Below are positions 8,760 to 20,394 of a DNA stretch of 64,000 bases, piece by piece. The stretch's first letter is position 1. Each line of letters begins with the position of its first letter. The position numbers were made by a program, and so were the translations under genes. The DNA is from Morinoia aosen. Its lineage: Eukaryota > Arthropoda > Malacostraca > Amphipoda > Talitridae. The notes under the pieces were generated by a model that ran no database searches, had not been told where the DNA came from, and saw only the letters and a list, made by a program, of their open reading frames with translations. The stretch is from NCBI GenBank assembly GCA_030386875.1, contig CM059579.1, forward strand, positions 19,626,484-19,690,483, given 5' to 3'.

Positions 8760-11700
8760 GATTCTTAACGAGCGACTTCCCTTCGAAAACCTACAGCACC
8801 AGCCCCCAACCCTTCCTTCGTCGTAGTAAAAACTATGACCTCAAGCAGCATGACTGGCATTGATATCCATTCTAATGAAGTTCCTGCCCAGAACCGGTGA
8901 CCTTTCTAAACCGTGTCTACCCCGCCCGAGTCGAAGACTCGGTCGAGCGCTGCTGATCATGCGGAGAGTTTCAAAAAAGCTTTGTCGCTTTTACAAAAAA
9001 CTCGTCAGACGAGGTGCGATTTATTCCAGTTTACCGTGTTACATCATAGAGCTGCCGATGCGCTTTCAGATCTGAGGTAATGAAGAATGCCTTTTCGTCC
9101 AACCCTCGGCCAGTGACAAGCAACATTTTTATTTATTTTTTGATCATTTTTAAGTTTATCTTCAAAAATTAAAATTAAACTTGTCTGCAAAAAGTGAAAT
9201 CGTATTTGTGCTGCGACTGAGCTCGCTCGCTCTCTATTTTTGGGGCGTTTTGAAACCTTGGCTTGGTTCGATTTCACTTCCTGTGAGAAAGAAGAATTCT
9301 GCCATCATTTATTGGCGGCACCGTGAATACGATGAAATGTCGGGAAGTTGTCGGAGTTAATTCGTCCTCTTCAGATAGAAGCTCTTGGAATCCACGTGCA
9401 TTTTCCAATTAAAAATTGATTGCATTTCAAAAATGGTCTTTTGTGCCAAGAAAAAGAGAATTGAAAAGAAAATATTTTCACATACTTTTTTGCTTAGATT
9501 TATGGACTTCAAAACGATATTCGCGACAGCTTTAACGATGCAGCTGCGACTTCAATTGTCGTTGTAGCGGTAAATTTAGCAGTGTATATTTCTAAGTCTA
9601 CTTGGCTGGGCTTAGTACGATTAGTTCGCTTCCTCATTGTTATGGCCAGCTGTTCTTCGCTCGTATCGATCTACAGCTGCAATTTTGGAGTGACATTTAT
9701 GTCTGGCTGAAACATGAACTAAACCGGGAATGCATCAGCGTTTTTCCGCATGAGTGCTTCTGTAGCCAAATTTTTGTGCGACCTTAAATGATTAAGCCGA
9801 GTTGTAACCCTGTGTTCGGTGTTGCTTTCACTCCGAATCTCGGCGTTCATGTGCAAGAAGTGGTCAGTTAAGGGCAGGGCTCAGCTACAGCGCCTTAGAA
9901 AGGCACTCAGGCCTAATAAAAAAACCTTCTTTCGGTATTAAACTATCAAAATTAATTGTGGGCTTCCATTAAATGGAAGTCGTTCTCTCGTCATCATTGA
10001 CTGTCATGACTGGGCAAACTGAGGACTGTGATGCATTCCCTGGCCAGGTGCAAGTTTATGTGGTGCGCAGCTGAGCGTTAATCTGATCTATATCGTTCCT
10101 GTACCGGTTCTGCTTAACATTCCTGTTGTAATTCTTCGGCTCTTTCCAGACGATTCTTTCACATGAAGAAACTTACTTGGCATAAAGTCGTGATTGATCT
10201 TTGAATACGGTTGCAGTATTCCCCTCCTTACGATATGATGTATGGGTACTTGAATATCTGATGCGGCCTCATCTGCTGCCATATTAGCGCTAGTAAAGGT
10301 CTCTGTCCTAGTGCTAGAATACTGTTCACTGATTATTCCAAAATTATCCAGATTTGTGTGTTATAAATTAATGCATTGTTCTGTATGTTTGAAATTATCG
10401 TACTCTGAATATTATTATTGTAAGAAAAATTATACCAGATTGCACGGGTTTTTAATGTAATTTTTTGTACAGCGATCAAATTTTTGAACTTAACAAAATA
10501 ATTATGAAAGGCTTTATTTGATCAAAGGATCACATTCCTAACGAGGTTTCTAAAACATTTACCGATAGCGGTTAGAACGTTTCATAACTCGGGTCATTTT
10601 TCAAAGTGCATTAATACCCTCGCGCTGCAATTCCTATCACCCTCATACCGCAATTTCTTGATGTGCCAGAAAATTATACGATGCGGAGCAAATGAATTTA
10701 CCTTTTCTCTGGTTAAATCGACTTGTTGAAACTTGACATTCTACACGCTGTCATTATAAGGAATGTTCATTTAACTTCCGTTACATTCATGTCTTCGAGA
10801 AAAGCGATCGTTCTGTTTTTTTTCTATTGCTCTCAATTGGCCAGCGACAATCAATGCGGCAGTGGCAATCGAATTTAATAGTTTGAATGTCATAAACGTA
10901 AATACTAGTAGTCTTGTTGCGCATGTCCTTAATTTTATGAAGATTTGTTAAACGTGTAATTGTTTTCTTTTGTGCATGCTATTATATTTTAGTTTTATTT
11001 ATTATCGTTATTAAAAATACTTATAATATTCATTTTTTAATTACTGTCAATTATATTGTTTTGTTTCAAATGAATATTTCTACATTTGTTCACAATAGTG
11101 ATTATAATAATGTTAGCAAGAATTTTTCTCTGTATGTATTTAGAACGTTTTTATTTTCATTGCTAACATTACTTCATTTTATCCACTACTGTTAATTTTG
11201 GGATTGCGATCAAATAAACGTTAAACTCTTTACTTTTACTTATTTCCGACCAGTGCCATTTTACACTGCATTTCACATTTGGAGGCGGAAGTGCCCAGTC
11301 ACTTTATCAAAGTTTCTCAAATCGGTAGTGTGAAACATTCCTAAGCTTTTGAGTTTTTGCGGTAGACGAAGGGCGATATATACGCCTTTACTCTTTAAAA
11401 AACTTCCCATAAAACTAGCCGTCACTCTGCTCCTTTCGTTTTGGCCGGGCAGGGCGTCTGAAAAACATGAACTCCCATCCGACTCACTTCCTGCGTTTTC
11501 CTGGATGAGTTCAATCAGTCCTGAAATTCTTTGTGGATTGTGTCCAGCTGCAAGTTATTTGACCTTGCGCAAAATAAATCACGGCACATTTCTTGTCTGC
11601 CTCTCCCCTATTGAGCAAAACTCTCTACTTTTCTACGTCATCATCAGGCCGTTATCGTCTCACTACCTTTGTGGTCGTTCGCCAACTTTGATTTAACTAT

Positions 11701-14640
11701 TCCCTTCATCGTTAGATCGTCCTCTTTTTGTAGTAATAGTTTATATAACCCTACATTTACTTCTTATCGTTATTAAATTTCTTCAAAATTATCTACTTGT
11801 GTACTTTTGATCTTCAATGCCAAACAAATCATAATTGAAGCTTACTTATGGTTTGAAAGAACAATGAAAGAATATGGAAATACTGCAAATGCGATTTGGG
11901 AAAGAATGTTTTATATTTAATTTTCCAAACACTGATTTTTTGTAATCTTTTCTTCAAATATTTGGACACTTGCAGGATAAAATAGACGGGGGTTCCTTGA
12001 GCTTCGTGTTAAGGTTGGCACGCCAAGCGCTGTTTTCTGTTGGCTTTGCAAACCCCACGCAACTTTTGATCATAGAAATGTTCTTTTGAAGTTATAACTG
12101 TTCAGTAACCGAGTTAGGTTATCGTTAAATATTAAACTAATAGTTTTTTCTGAAGTCTTCAATGTTAATCTTTAGAGACTCGTGCGCGGAAGGAGCTAGA
12201 ACAGATTTGGTTATCCTGTGGTGCATGGAATCATGAGTGGCGCATCGCAGTAGATTTTTTTTACTGAATATCTGTAAGATGTGAAGTTTCCCATGGATAA
12301 TTCTTCTTTCGTAGGTTGGCCACTTGACGAGTGGAGGAATAATGCCAATAAAATTTAGGCCACTTGTTTAAATTGTAACTTTAAAACATCAGCTGGAAAA
12401 TCTTACTTTCCATTCGAAACTGTTTGTTCAGATTACTGTGCCATAATTATGGTAGTCGGGAGACAAAGGTCTTTGTGTTGAATAGTGAACGAGAAATTCC
12501 CTCATTTCCTCTCTCAAGGATTGCTCCTTTTCCTCAGAATGACGTTACTTCAATCATGCTCGTAAAAAATCGTTCAACCTGTTTTAAAACTTTTTGTTTT
12601 GCATCACTTTATGGTCGCAGTAGAGTAGAATATTTATCCAATATTACGAACTAAAACTCGCTTTTACCCGCAATTTTTACATTATAATTTATTAATGCTT
12701 TTTTATAACCGTTTTATTGAGTGAAGGTTGAATTTCAATAAACGTCCTTCACAAATTTAAGCAAAAAATATCTAAAGATTTTCTTTACTGCTGTTTATGT
12801 CAATCTATGCTTGGTTGAAGAGGCATACGTGGTCTTGAACTGATAATGTGAGCGACTCATTAAACTTTTACTCTCGCTTGATGCAAGACTTTTTATGAGA
12901 CATCAGATCTCGGGTCATCTCGATTCTTCTACCAAACGGTAAAGTGAAAAATTAAGTCATTAATAAACCTATCACTCTTAGCGATACCCAACTGTAGCGC
13001 TAAATCGATTAATTTGATTGTACGAATGGTCATAAACCTTCTTGTTGGATGCTTGAAAACATTGATCATTGCGTTCTATCCGGATTGTTTTCTTCATGCA
13101 TACGCTCACAATTCTTTTCGCGCTGAATATAGTGAGTGACACTTTCTTAGCAAGACGTTTTGAAAAACTACAAATTACAAGATTTTGACACTGTACGTTA
13201 TTCGAGCTTAGGAGTGTGTAAAACAGCAGAGATGACCTCGTGGATCGTGTTGAACAATGAATTCTATTCATTGTTTTTTCTTTAATTCAAGTTCCACAAG
13301 AACGAATTTCTGTTAGGTCTTGCAGTCACTGATAGTGGAATATTATAATTTATTTGAAATAATTTATTTGAAGTTTTGTCAAGTTGTCGCATAGAAATGC
13401 GCACAATGTGAAATGCATTTTTTCACTGAATGATGTGTACAACAAATAATTCAACGTGGAATATAAAAATCAAAATAACTCTTAAGAATTTTGGTAGGTA
13501 CGTACTAAATGCTCCCCTGTTGTGCGCTCTGGGTTCTAAATGACTTTCACTTTGTTTGAGCACGTGTTATTTTTTGGGTTTGTTTCGACAGTAGTTTCTC
13601 TACTTTAAACTTATTCTAAAGTTATATGGATAGCGTGAAAGTAAAATTGAAAATTTCAGCAGTAAAATCATGAGTTTGGCTCTCCAACATTTCAGAAATT
13701 GCTTAAAAAAATATATTTATGGAAACTATTTTTCATTTAGGTTTGCCACAAAATTGACACTTAGCAAGATAATTTAATGGTGCAAACTTTGATAAAATTT
13801 CTCCATTTTTACATTATGTAACGGCTCAATTTGAAGTTAAGCTAGAAGCTTAAGTGTGAGCAAACGTTGCGCGCACCCAACTTGCGTTCTATGGTAATCG
13901 TGCTGTAAAGGAGGCCATATTTCCGTTTCTTGTTTGTCAATAACCCACCAGTGTTGGGAATGAATATATGTATAATTATCAGCACTTGTTCGAAAGTCCG
14001 CGTACAACGAGCGGTGGTACACACGCAATAGCCCTAGCTTTTCTCGCGCTTGCACAAGCAAAGAACGTATACGTCTCCTTATTTGGACTTTTAGTTGCGC
14101 ATGATTGCGTACCTCATCGATTACGAGTAATTTTGTCGGTATTCTACAACACGCTCACAACCTTGACAAGCCGCCGGCAATTTTTCAGCCGGCACTTCTT
14201 GAGCCGTTTCAAAATAATTCACGTTTCAGCTGACCCTAGTTTGTGTGAGGAATTTACTGTCTTGTTTGAGAGCCACAACCGACACGGCTTCCGCAAAGTG
14301 ACCTAAGTGCCTACTCCACCAGGGTCTTGAAGCATCTGTGTTTTTGCCCTCACATTAATATCTACAGTTACATCGAACTTATTCACAAAAAGGGCGCCAG
14401 TTACAAGATGAACTCAGTGCCTTACGTAACATGAGACTAGCTAAAGTTTAGCCACGATCCATTTCCCCCCACTTTGAGCCAGAGACTGCATTGGCGCGCG
14501 TGAATTCCCAGAAACACGCAATCAGTTTTACCGCGTCACGACGTGTGACATGAATCATTCATGCGGACTCATAGATAACGGCGAATAATTTTTGGTGCTG
14601 CTGTAGCCTGACGTCTAACACACTATAGCATTAGATCTAC
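8760..14640. other. Non-coding stretch upstream of the Tweedle gene, no gene recognised
   Basis: About 5.9 kb of AT-rich sequence. All ORFs are short (up to 115 codons at 11349-11696), lack recognisable motifs and often begin at non-ATG codons. The part nearest 8760 presumably carries Tweedle enhancers, but no specific binding site can be supported from sequence alone. Confidence 0.5.
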
Positions 14641-14650
14641 CTCTAGCTGT

Positions 14651-14791
14651 TACTATAGCGTGAGGTTAGGTTAGGTTACTTATGGATATTACTTACTTCC
14701 ATGCATTTAAATTAGCATTAGACACTTAATTTGCGCATCTCAAACAGCACCTAGGTAGGCGATATATGGCGGTAGATCTCACGCTATAGTA
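14651..14791. repeat. Perfect 14-bp inverted repeat, possible MITE remnant
   Basis: TACTATAGCGTGAG at 14651-14664 is exactly complementary to CTCACGCTATAGTA at 14778-14791. Between the arms lies a short GGTTAGGTTAGGTTA run resembling the arthropod telomere unit TTAGG. A related piece, CTATAGCATTAGATCTACC, occurs at about 14625-14643, and GGTAGATCTC precedes the right arm. No target-site duplication was found, so the element type is open. Confidence 0.6.
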
Positions 14792-14825
14792 GCACCGACT
14801 CATAACATCGGAAAATTTTTCCTAA

Positions 14826-14905
14826 TTGCCGGATTGGCGGCGGCTCGCGCGCGTGAAGCCTCGCAGGCCGCATATTACGCTGCGTCACCCCGCCGCGGTC
14901 TGCTG
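14826..14905. other. GC- and CpG-rich patch
   Basis: A short island in AT-rich DNA, containing GGCGGCGGCTCGCGCGCGTG and CACCCCGCCGCGGTCTGC. It could mark a promoter or an inserted fragment, but no TATA box, ATG with coding potential or splice donor anchors it to a gene. Confidence 0.5.
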
Positions 14906-15148
14906 ACGCTCCATTGCCCCAAATGTACCAAAAGAACCTGGAACTTTTGGTGAATGTGCTGAGAAAGGGACCACGCGCTTAGCTTGATGTGTCAGACTCG
15001 AAAATCTGCCGTATAGCGAACAGTGAAAGTACACGAAGAGTAACCTTGTTCCATTACAGTGTTGGTTATTTGAAAGCGGTTCCGATAGGCTTTTTTATGT
15101 TTTATCGACACTTATTGATAGGTTTTTGAAATTTACTAGATTTTTCGA

Positions 15149-15721
15149 GTGAAGTTGTTATGTGTCATCGATCACGCAAAATGCTTCATGAATATTTACA
15201 ATTTCAGAACATACGGTAGTCATTTTTTGAGGAAGAAAAATAGTTTTCAAAGTTCAGAAAATTACATCAATTTTTTTTTGCATCAGTCAGTCAAATTTCT
15301 TCGTAGACATCTGCCTGTGGGAAAGAAATGTTTTGGAAGCTTGAGAATTTCATTCATGAAAAAAGAATTCATGCAGGGCTTGCAAGAGATGAGGTTCACT
15401 CATTCAGATTACGCCGTAAAGCAAACGTTAATGGGTGCCGAGTTTAGGAGCGAGGGTAGCATTCAAGTTCTTTTTTGCCCTTTCCATTACGAGGTTTTTG
15501 CCGCATTCCGTCTTGACGCGAGGGCCCTGAGCATCAAGAGAGTTGATGCGTCGATGCGCGTGCTTAGTTGGCTGCAGCTCGCCGAGATCTTTCTAATAGC
15601 CGTAACGCCCTCGGGGCACCACAGAATTATGAACTCCGGATTTCTTGGTATTGTTTTTATGTTCTATTGTTCTAGACCTTCCAGGGCATTCTTGCCCGAT
15701 GGACTTCACTTTTTACCGTGA
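15149..15721 (+). CDS. Unrecognised 190-codon ORF, hypothetical
   Basis: An open frame of 190 codons from an ATG at 15149 to a TGA at 15719-15721. With stop codons at roughly 6% of triplets, a frame this long is not expected often by chance in 64 kb. The first half is rich in Phe, Asn and Lys; the second half is more GC-rich and mixed. I see no signal peptide, zinc finger, transposase or other known motif, and no promoter or poly(A) signal close by. It may be a chance ORF, an exon, or a decayed transposon fragment. I do not assign a function. Confidence 0.2.
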   Translation: MKLLCVIDHAKCFMNIYNFRTYGSHFLRKKNSFQSSENYINFFLHQSVKFLRRHLPVGKKCFGSLRISFMKKEFMQGLQEMRFTHSDYAVKQTLMGAEFRSEGSIQVLFCPFHYEVFAAFRLDARALSIKRVDASMRVLSWLQLAEIFLIAVTPSGHHRIMNSGFLGIVFMFYCSRPSRAFLPDGLHFLP

Positions 15722-18700
15722 ATACACGCCCTGCCGAGTGAGGGTGCATTTCTCTTTCAAAAATACCTCACCTGAATATTCTCACTGACTTATTTGGAGA
15801 CAGTGATAAGGATGGTTCATTCTGCTTGTTAAACTAATTTTCTAGGTGGTGAAAGAACTTTCAGGCACCGTATTTTCATTTTAATTATCAAATTTAAAAC
15901 ACAGAACAATTTAAGCTCATGTTCTGTCAGCCTATTACGGCAACGAATAGCAATTCGTTACACAACTTTCCGAACGATAGCAGCAAATGTCACTAGGAGC
16001 GTTTCTTTGTGTTACCAAATAATTTTAAATATCAACTATCAATCGAGATCTTTCGCAGGAAGGATGCAAGAATTCATGCCGATGAATTTATCTCTCGTTT
16101 TTAAATTTGATGTTCGTACTCGAAATTCTTACTTGTGCATATATGGCGACGGAAGGTAATTCAAACCCTCTACGATTTTGCTACGACCTCCATATCACAA
16201 TGTGGAATGTGCAGTGGAAGGTCTTTCTCGGTCAACAAACTCAGCGACCTGTGTTGTCATACGGCGAAATTCGGTGCTGTCAGTGCCAGCGGTGGTTCAG
16301 TGTAGTTCAAATATATAAGTTCACGTATATTTTATGAGTCCAATTTTAACCCGCAATAACCGGCATAAAGTATATATGTAACACACAAATTGGCCCCTTT
16401 GTCTCTCGGTTCTGTATGGAGACAAGTGATGAAAGATTTGCTTACAAATTGATTATTAAAAGAAGTTTCTTGGTAACTCAGGGATAGCGTCTGATCTAGT
16501 CTTGAGTAATTTTAGTCTAGTTTTCGGATGCATGAGAATTTTTTGTGTGCATTTACATACATGCGTGATGCGTCGATTTGCTAAGTATACAAATATTCGA
16601 TGTATACGCACATTTTTACAGCCTTGGGGTTTGCACTGGCTTGCTTTTTGCTCGATCTGGCTGAAAGTTCGGTAACTGGCAAGAGAGCAGTCCATTTCTT
16701 AAAAGTTTTTGCTTAGAATGTGGGTCACGAAGAGCCTTGTTCTGAATATTTTCTAGAAACAATTATTCGTGCGCTCGGTAGGTAACTGGAATGGCAAGCC
16801 TGTTGAGAAATGTGTAATAAAGTTGCATTTATTTTACAGACTCTCGAGCTGTAAATTGGCCAATAGCGTTGCAAATGAAATTCAAATTCGAATTTATGCC
16901 GTAAGAACCACGACTGACCATCCATCGCACTTTGGGAACAACATAAAAGTAGGTCAGTATCACAGATACACTATTCGTTGTAGTCATAAAAATTTTTGCT
17001 AGGGTACATGGTGTGAGATAAATTCATCTGTTATTCTGAAAATAGTATTGATTTACGTGTTTTATCGAACATTACCGTAACGAATGCCACCTTCCTTCTG
17101 AGCTGCGTACATTAGCACACATAAATATGTATGTTTACTTAAGATTGTCAGTTGAGATCCTTTTCTTTCTTGTGCTGCAGCATTAAGGGGCGTTTACATT
17201 TTCATTTTTTTTAAGTCCTTGTTTTCACAAAAACAACTCATATGATTTACTTTCATTTCTGGTGTGTTCTTCTTATGAAAGGTTTCGACACTCCTCGCCA
17301 ATGTCAAAAACTATCCCGATGGAAAGAAAATTATGTGTGAATGACAAACTCTCAACAAGAAATATTCAGGAAAATTATTTAGGGCTCTTGATAAATTGCA
17401 CTTATAATTTCAGTTTAATCTATTAATTTAGGCCTAGTTAGGTTATGTTGTAAATAACATTATTGATAATGTGCAGTGTTCAGGGACCGGTAAACTACAC
17501 TGTTCACTTGGCAGCGCTGCATGCTGGTCTGTCTGGCCAATAACCCTCACATTTGCGTTTTTTTAAATGCTGATGCTTTGAATATGAGCATTTAGCAACT
17601 CTGCATGGTGACTGATGTTTATTCGTCAATTTTTGCTTGAGAAAAGCTCCTACTTAGCGATTTTTCCCTAAGCGCACAGCGTAGCCAAGTCGACATAGGA
17701 AATTTTGCGACCAGCTGTACCGTTACGACTACGTGAACAGTGTGAGGATCCGTTTCCAGGTGTCTAGTTTACAGAGTGAGAAGAAAAAAGGATGGTCCAA
17801 ACAACCGAGTTAGCAAGAATGTAACCAAGCTGTAAACTATTATTGTATAGAAATTCGCCTTGGCGTGAAGCAAAAAAATTACCTTTTCTCTTATTAACTA
17901 CGAGATGAATTCACAGTTGCAATGCCACCTCTACTAGTTTGTAGAGATTGACCTTGACCTCTTCTGTTTTAGAAAAATTTTCTGCTTCAAACGGCGTACA
18001 AAATTTGCGATTTTTTACCCTAAGTCTAAACACTAAGAGATTATAAATTTATCGTTGTGTGTGTTCGAAGTATGGGTCAAGCATGCTGGCCGGCAAATAG
18101 GAAAATTAAGCTGACACCACCGCTCGTGGAGAATGGTATTCCGAGGGTACACGGTCAAGCAAATCGTGACCGAAGCTGCGTACGCCTGATCGCTTCGCCA
18201 CATCGGTAGAGGGCGAACGCGTGTCACAGAGTTGGTTCTTACTTCACGCTCCTCTCATCACGATTTGCTAATACAGGGTCGTCAGGTGTTCTAGCTAGAT
18301 GTCACATTAGTTTATCTTCCTTGCAATGCAAAGCCTTCGTGATGATCCGAGGCATCCTTAGATTTGAAGTCAGGAATACTGAACAATCCAATGTACCCCT
18401 GCGCAAAAACAAATTTCTATGGATCCCGGTCTCCCGCACCCGTCCAATTACTCTCCAGATGCCATAAGAAACACGGTTTGTGAGTCATCGTGCAATTGGC
18501 TCCGGCTCGTGCATCTGGAACGGAACTGGATCCCTTCACGACGGGATGTTCCTTCTCTGAAAATTGTTCCGTTTTTTTTTTGTCTAGTTTTGTTTGCTGA
18601 CATGTGTTGTTGGACTGTAATTTGCCAAAATAACCTTGTGAAACTTGAAAAGTGAATGGTAAAAATAGCTCGGAATACGAACGCTGAGTGTAACATGACT

Positions 18701-19798
18701 GAATTGTCTTGTTAAAAAATTTAGTGACCTTCTACCGCTTCTTTGTGCTACACTGCAGGACTCGGGGGCATGAAACGTGGAATCATTATGAAAACTTTTA
18801 AGAAGTGCATTATATTGGACTCTCCTCTGGGAATTTACGTAGTTGTAATTGCTGGCTGACTGAGCTAAACTGAACAGTATTATTAAACAAAAGGCGCAAC
18901 ATTAATGACATTACGATTTTTCTTCGCACATGTATTGCCCATTCCCTATCATTCAAAGAGCTTTTGAACTGATGATACGAAAAGTAATCATAGTTAAACT
19001 CTAACCTTGGGATCTTAAAATTTCAGTGCATGATCGAGTTGATCAGATTCGATGTTAACTTAGTTATAGGAAAAATGAATTCAAATATTTGAACTTCCGA
19101 TCATCTGTCCTTTGCATCTGTTTTTTGGACACATTAAATGAGTATTTATTCCAGCTTCAAATTGCGGGCACAATCGTTTTCAAAGGCGCTCATAGGTTTT
19201 TCAGTTCGTATGAAACCTTTTTCTTCAAAAGACAACTCTGATGAAACGATCTCTGCTGTAAAATTGTATTTTTTCCAAATAAAAATTAAGTGTCCACACA
19301 TTGATACGAATTTTATCCCTTGTAGATGTATGAGGCATGATTGAAGAGTTAATTACTGAGTTATACCACAAAAATGCGCAGACTACGTACTATTGCCATT
19401 TCTGTTTAGCAAGCACTTTTTGTATGTTACTGACACTGCTTACTTTTCATCACTAATAAATTTAAACTATAAGGTAAACTATGCACATCAAGCATTCGTA
19501 TCAAAACCCTTTCTCTGTGTGTGTTTTTTAACTGCTAATACCTTTTTTGGAAGTTTTAATTCATGCAATTACGCCTCTCATTTATCGCCAGTCATTAATT
19601 CTCGCTTACAACTCGATCATGTAAGGTCGCATACAATGCTCCTGCCTGGAAACGTTTTAAGAGCAATTGTCATTTTGATTTATCCATCCCATTTTCGTGT
19701 AAAATTCATCATATTACTTATGTAGTAATTACGCTCGATCTTACTAACTGCAAATCAGAAACATCTATCAGGTATTCGTGAAGGCAAAAGGACAAACA
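15722..19798. other. Non-coding stretch, no gene recognised
   Basis: AT-rich sequence with short ORFs of at most about 80 codons and no recognisable domain. No tRNA, structured repeat or transposon end was identified here. Confidence 0.5.
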
Positions 19799-19800
19799 TA

Positions 19801-20389
19801 CAGGGTGTCCTTAAAGTCTCTTAACCATTTCAAAAAATTATTGCAGATGCAATTGATAGGATATTTTATTCAGATTTTTCTATTACATTCAACGTTTATT
19901 AAAATTTTTTTTACCTCATTTAATAGACTTCTTCATGGGGACCATTAGTTGCACGAAGCACATCAAGAGGATGCTCGGTTTCTTGTCATGTTCGATCGCT
20001 GCATGTAGCATAGCTTCATCAATAATTGTGGCAATGGCTAACACTGTCCCCGTTTCCATAAATTTCTTGGGCCATGCGCGAATTGACGGATGTGATGGTG
20101 GACCTCCTCCATACTTATAGTTCTGTAGTTTCGCTGAGTCTGCTTATCCGATTATGTTTCAATAAACCATGGGACAAATTGCGCCTTTTCATAAGGGGTA
20201 GCCATTTTTTTAGGGATTCATTCATCAGCACCTCTTTCGCAAACCGGATCCCTGAAATACATAAACTCAAAATGGGATTAAATACTTTAATAAACACTGA
20301 ATTCAATAGAACAGATCCAAATAAAATATGTTATTAATTGCATAAGAAATAAATTTGCGAAAATGTAAAGAGACTTTATGGACACCCTG
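19801..20389 (-). mobile_element. Internally deleted mariner-like element
   Basis: The 589-bp element is flanked by TA on both sides (19799-19800 and 20390-20391), the Tc1/mariner target site. Its terminal inverted repeats begin CAGGGTGTCC and run about 22 bp, reading CAGGGTGTCCTTAAAGTCTC at the left and CAGGGTGTCCATAAAGTCTC from the right. The interior keeps pieces of a transposase N-terminus on the minus strand. The catalytic DDE part is missing, so it cannot mobilise itself. Confidence 0.85.
19930..20200 (-). pseudogene. DUF4817-like helix-turn-helix remnant of a mariner transposase
   Basis: Minus-strand translation gives AQFVPWFIET, a stop, then QTQRNYRT. After a frame change it continues KYGGGPPSHPSIRAW and KKFMETGTV. 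The order and wording match the DUF4817 helix-turn-helix found at the start of many insect mariner-type transposases (W/F-ET, Q-RNFR, YG-xPPSRxSI, F-ETGSV). At least one stop and one frameshift break it, and the rest of the transposase is absent. It is a dead fragment within the 19801-20389 element. Confidence 0.75.
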
Positions 20390-20394
20390 TATTT

